The notes beneath the pieces are model-generated. The model ran no database searches, was not told the DNA's origin, and was given only the letters and a program-made list of their open reading frames with translations. Positions 5,305-5,707 of a stretch of 5,707 nt of DNA are shown here, one piece after another. Position numbers and translations under genes: made by a program. Within the stretch, counting starts at the first letter, position 1. Every line of letters starts with the position of its first letter. The stretch lies in NCBI GenBank assembly GCA_021792075.1, contig JAJYVK010000123.1:1-5707 (forward strand). Reading direction: 5' to 3'. Source of the DNA: Actinomycetes bacterium (GTDB lineage: Bacteria > Actinomycetota > Acidimicrobiia > Acidimicrobiales > Acidimicrobiaceae).

Positions 5305-5707
5305 CTAGACCGTCAGTAGGTCCCTCGCGCCCGTGTCAGAGGATGGGTGACGAAGCTTTGACATGGCACGAGCCTCGATCTGGCGAATTCTCTCGCGCGT
5401 GAGATTGAAGTGCTCTCCAACCTCTTCGAGCGTTCTCGGCTCACCTCGATCCAAGCCAAACCTGAGACGCAAGATCTCGCGTTCCCTCTCATCAAGAGGA
5501 GCCAGCAGGCGGGCAATCTCCACCGGCAGAAGCGAGGTCGCAGCCACTTCAAAGGGCGACTCCGCAGACCGATCCTCCACGACGTCGCCAAGTTCGGCGT
5601 CCCCGTCCTCACGAAGAGGCTCCGAGAGCGACAATGGCTCGGATCTGAATCTGAGCGCCTCGATAAGCTTGTCCTCGGGCATCTCGACCTCGTCGCCAAG
5701 CTCGTCC
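5305..5707 (-). CDS. rpoD: Primary-type RNA polymerase sigma-70 factor, C-terminal part (5' end outside window)
   Basis: Read on the minus strand, the frame enters at the right edge and stops at TAG (5307-5305), giving about 133 residues. The segment [20 protein letters not shown] is the end of region 3 (the sigma finger, 3.2). [23 protein letters not shown] is region 4.1, and [20 protein letters not shown] with AMSKLRHPS is the region 4.2 helix-turn-helix that contacts the -35 element. This degree of match to RpoD/SigA/HrdB indicates a group 1, or closely related group 2, sigma. Which one cannot be decided without the N-terminal half. After HPS the tail ([12 protein letters not shown]) differs from the common SRSQVLRDYLD ending of mycobacterial SigA/SigB as I recall it. 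It converges on the ISL3-like gene, and no terminator is visible in the 28-base gap. Confidence 0.93.
   Translation of the reverse strand, partial: DELGDEVEMPEDKLIEALRFRSEPLSLSEPLREDGDAELGDVVEDRSAESPFEVAATSLLPVEIARLLAPLDEREREILRLRFGLDRGEPRTLEEVGEHFNLTRERIRQIEARAMSKLRHPSSDTGARDLLTV

Noticed and set aside
5313..5699. 128-codon minus-strand ORF overlapping the sigma factor
   Set aside because: It is an alternative frame of the sigma gene on the same strand. The other frame encodes textbook sigma regions 3.2 to 4.2.

Overview
The window looks like chromosomal DNA from an actinobacterium of moderate G+C content (by eye, low-to-mid 50s percent). Three things suggest this. There is a tandem pair of short, single-RCK-unit TrkA proteins like mycobacterial CeoB/CeoC. 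They are followed by an SftH-type (DUF1998) helicase. The window ends in a primary-type sigma factor. The moderate G+C and an actinobacterial-style ISL3 fragment would fit an acidophilic lineage such as the Acidimicrobiia, but that is a guess from protein resemblance only.

Left part (1-3237, + strand): the 3' end of a ceoB-like TrkA gene overlaps a complete ceoC-like TrkA gene by ATGA. Nine bases later a GTG-started superfamily II helicase of the SftH/MrfA/Hrq1 group begins. The packing implies one transcript joining potassium-uptake regulation to a DNA-repair-type helicase. Middle part (3238-4111, + strand): a HAD subfamily IB phosphatase-like protein with a hydrophobic C-terminal tail, preceded by a possible promoter very close to its start codon.

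Right-centre (4112-4811): a gene-poor stretch. It holds a possible 25-codon membrane-peptide gene on the minus strand and a 96-nt tRNA with anticodon TCA, a long variable arm and encoded CCA, read as selenocysteine tRNA (selC). Downstream is about 285 bases without a convincing gene, containing one good hairpin. No selA, selB, selD or selenoprotein gene is in the window.

Right end (4812-5707): a 152-residue protein that is only the zinc-finger and helix-turn-helix N-terminal part of an ISL3-family transposase, with no DDE catalytic domain. It converges, with 28 bases between, on the 3' end of a sigma-70 gene on the minus strand that continues past the window edge.

The most interesting zone is 4112-5304: an isolated tRNA-Sec gene, a classic integration target, beside a truncated transposase-derived DNA-binding protein and an uncharacterised small membrane peptide. 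I see no CRISPR array, no complete insertion sequence and no clear new defence or metabolic system.
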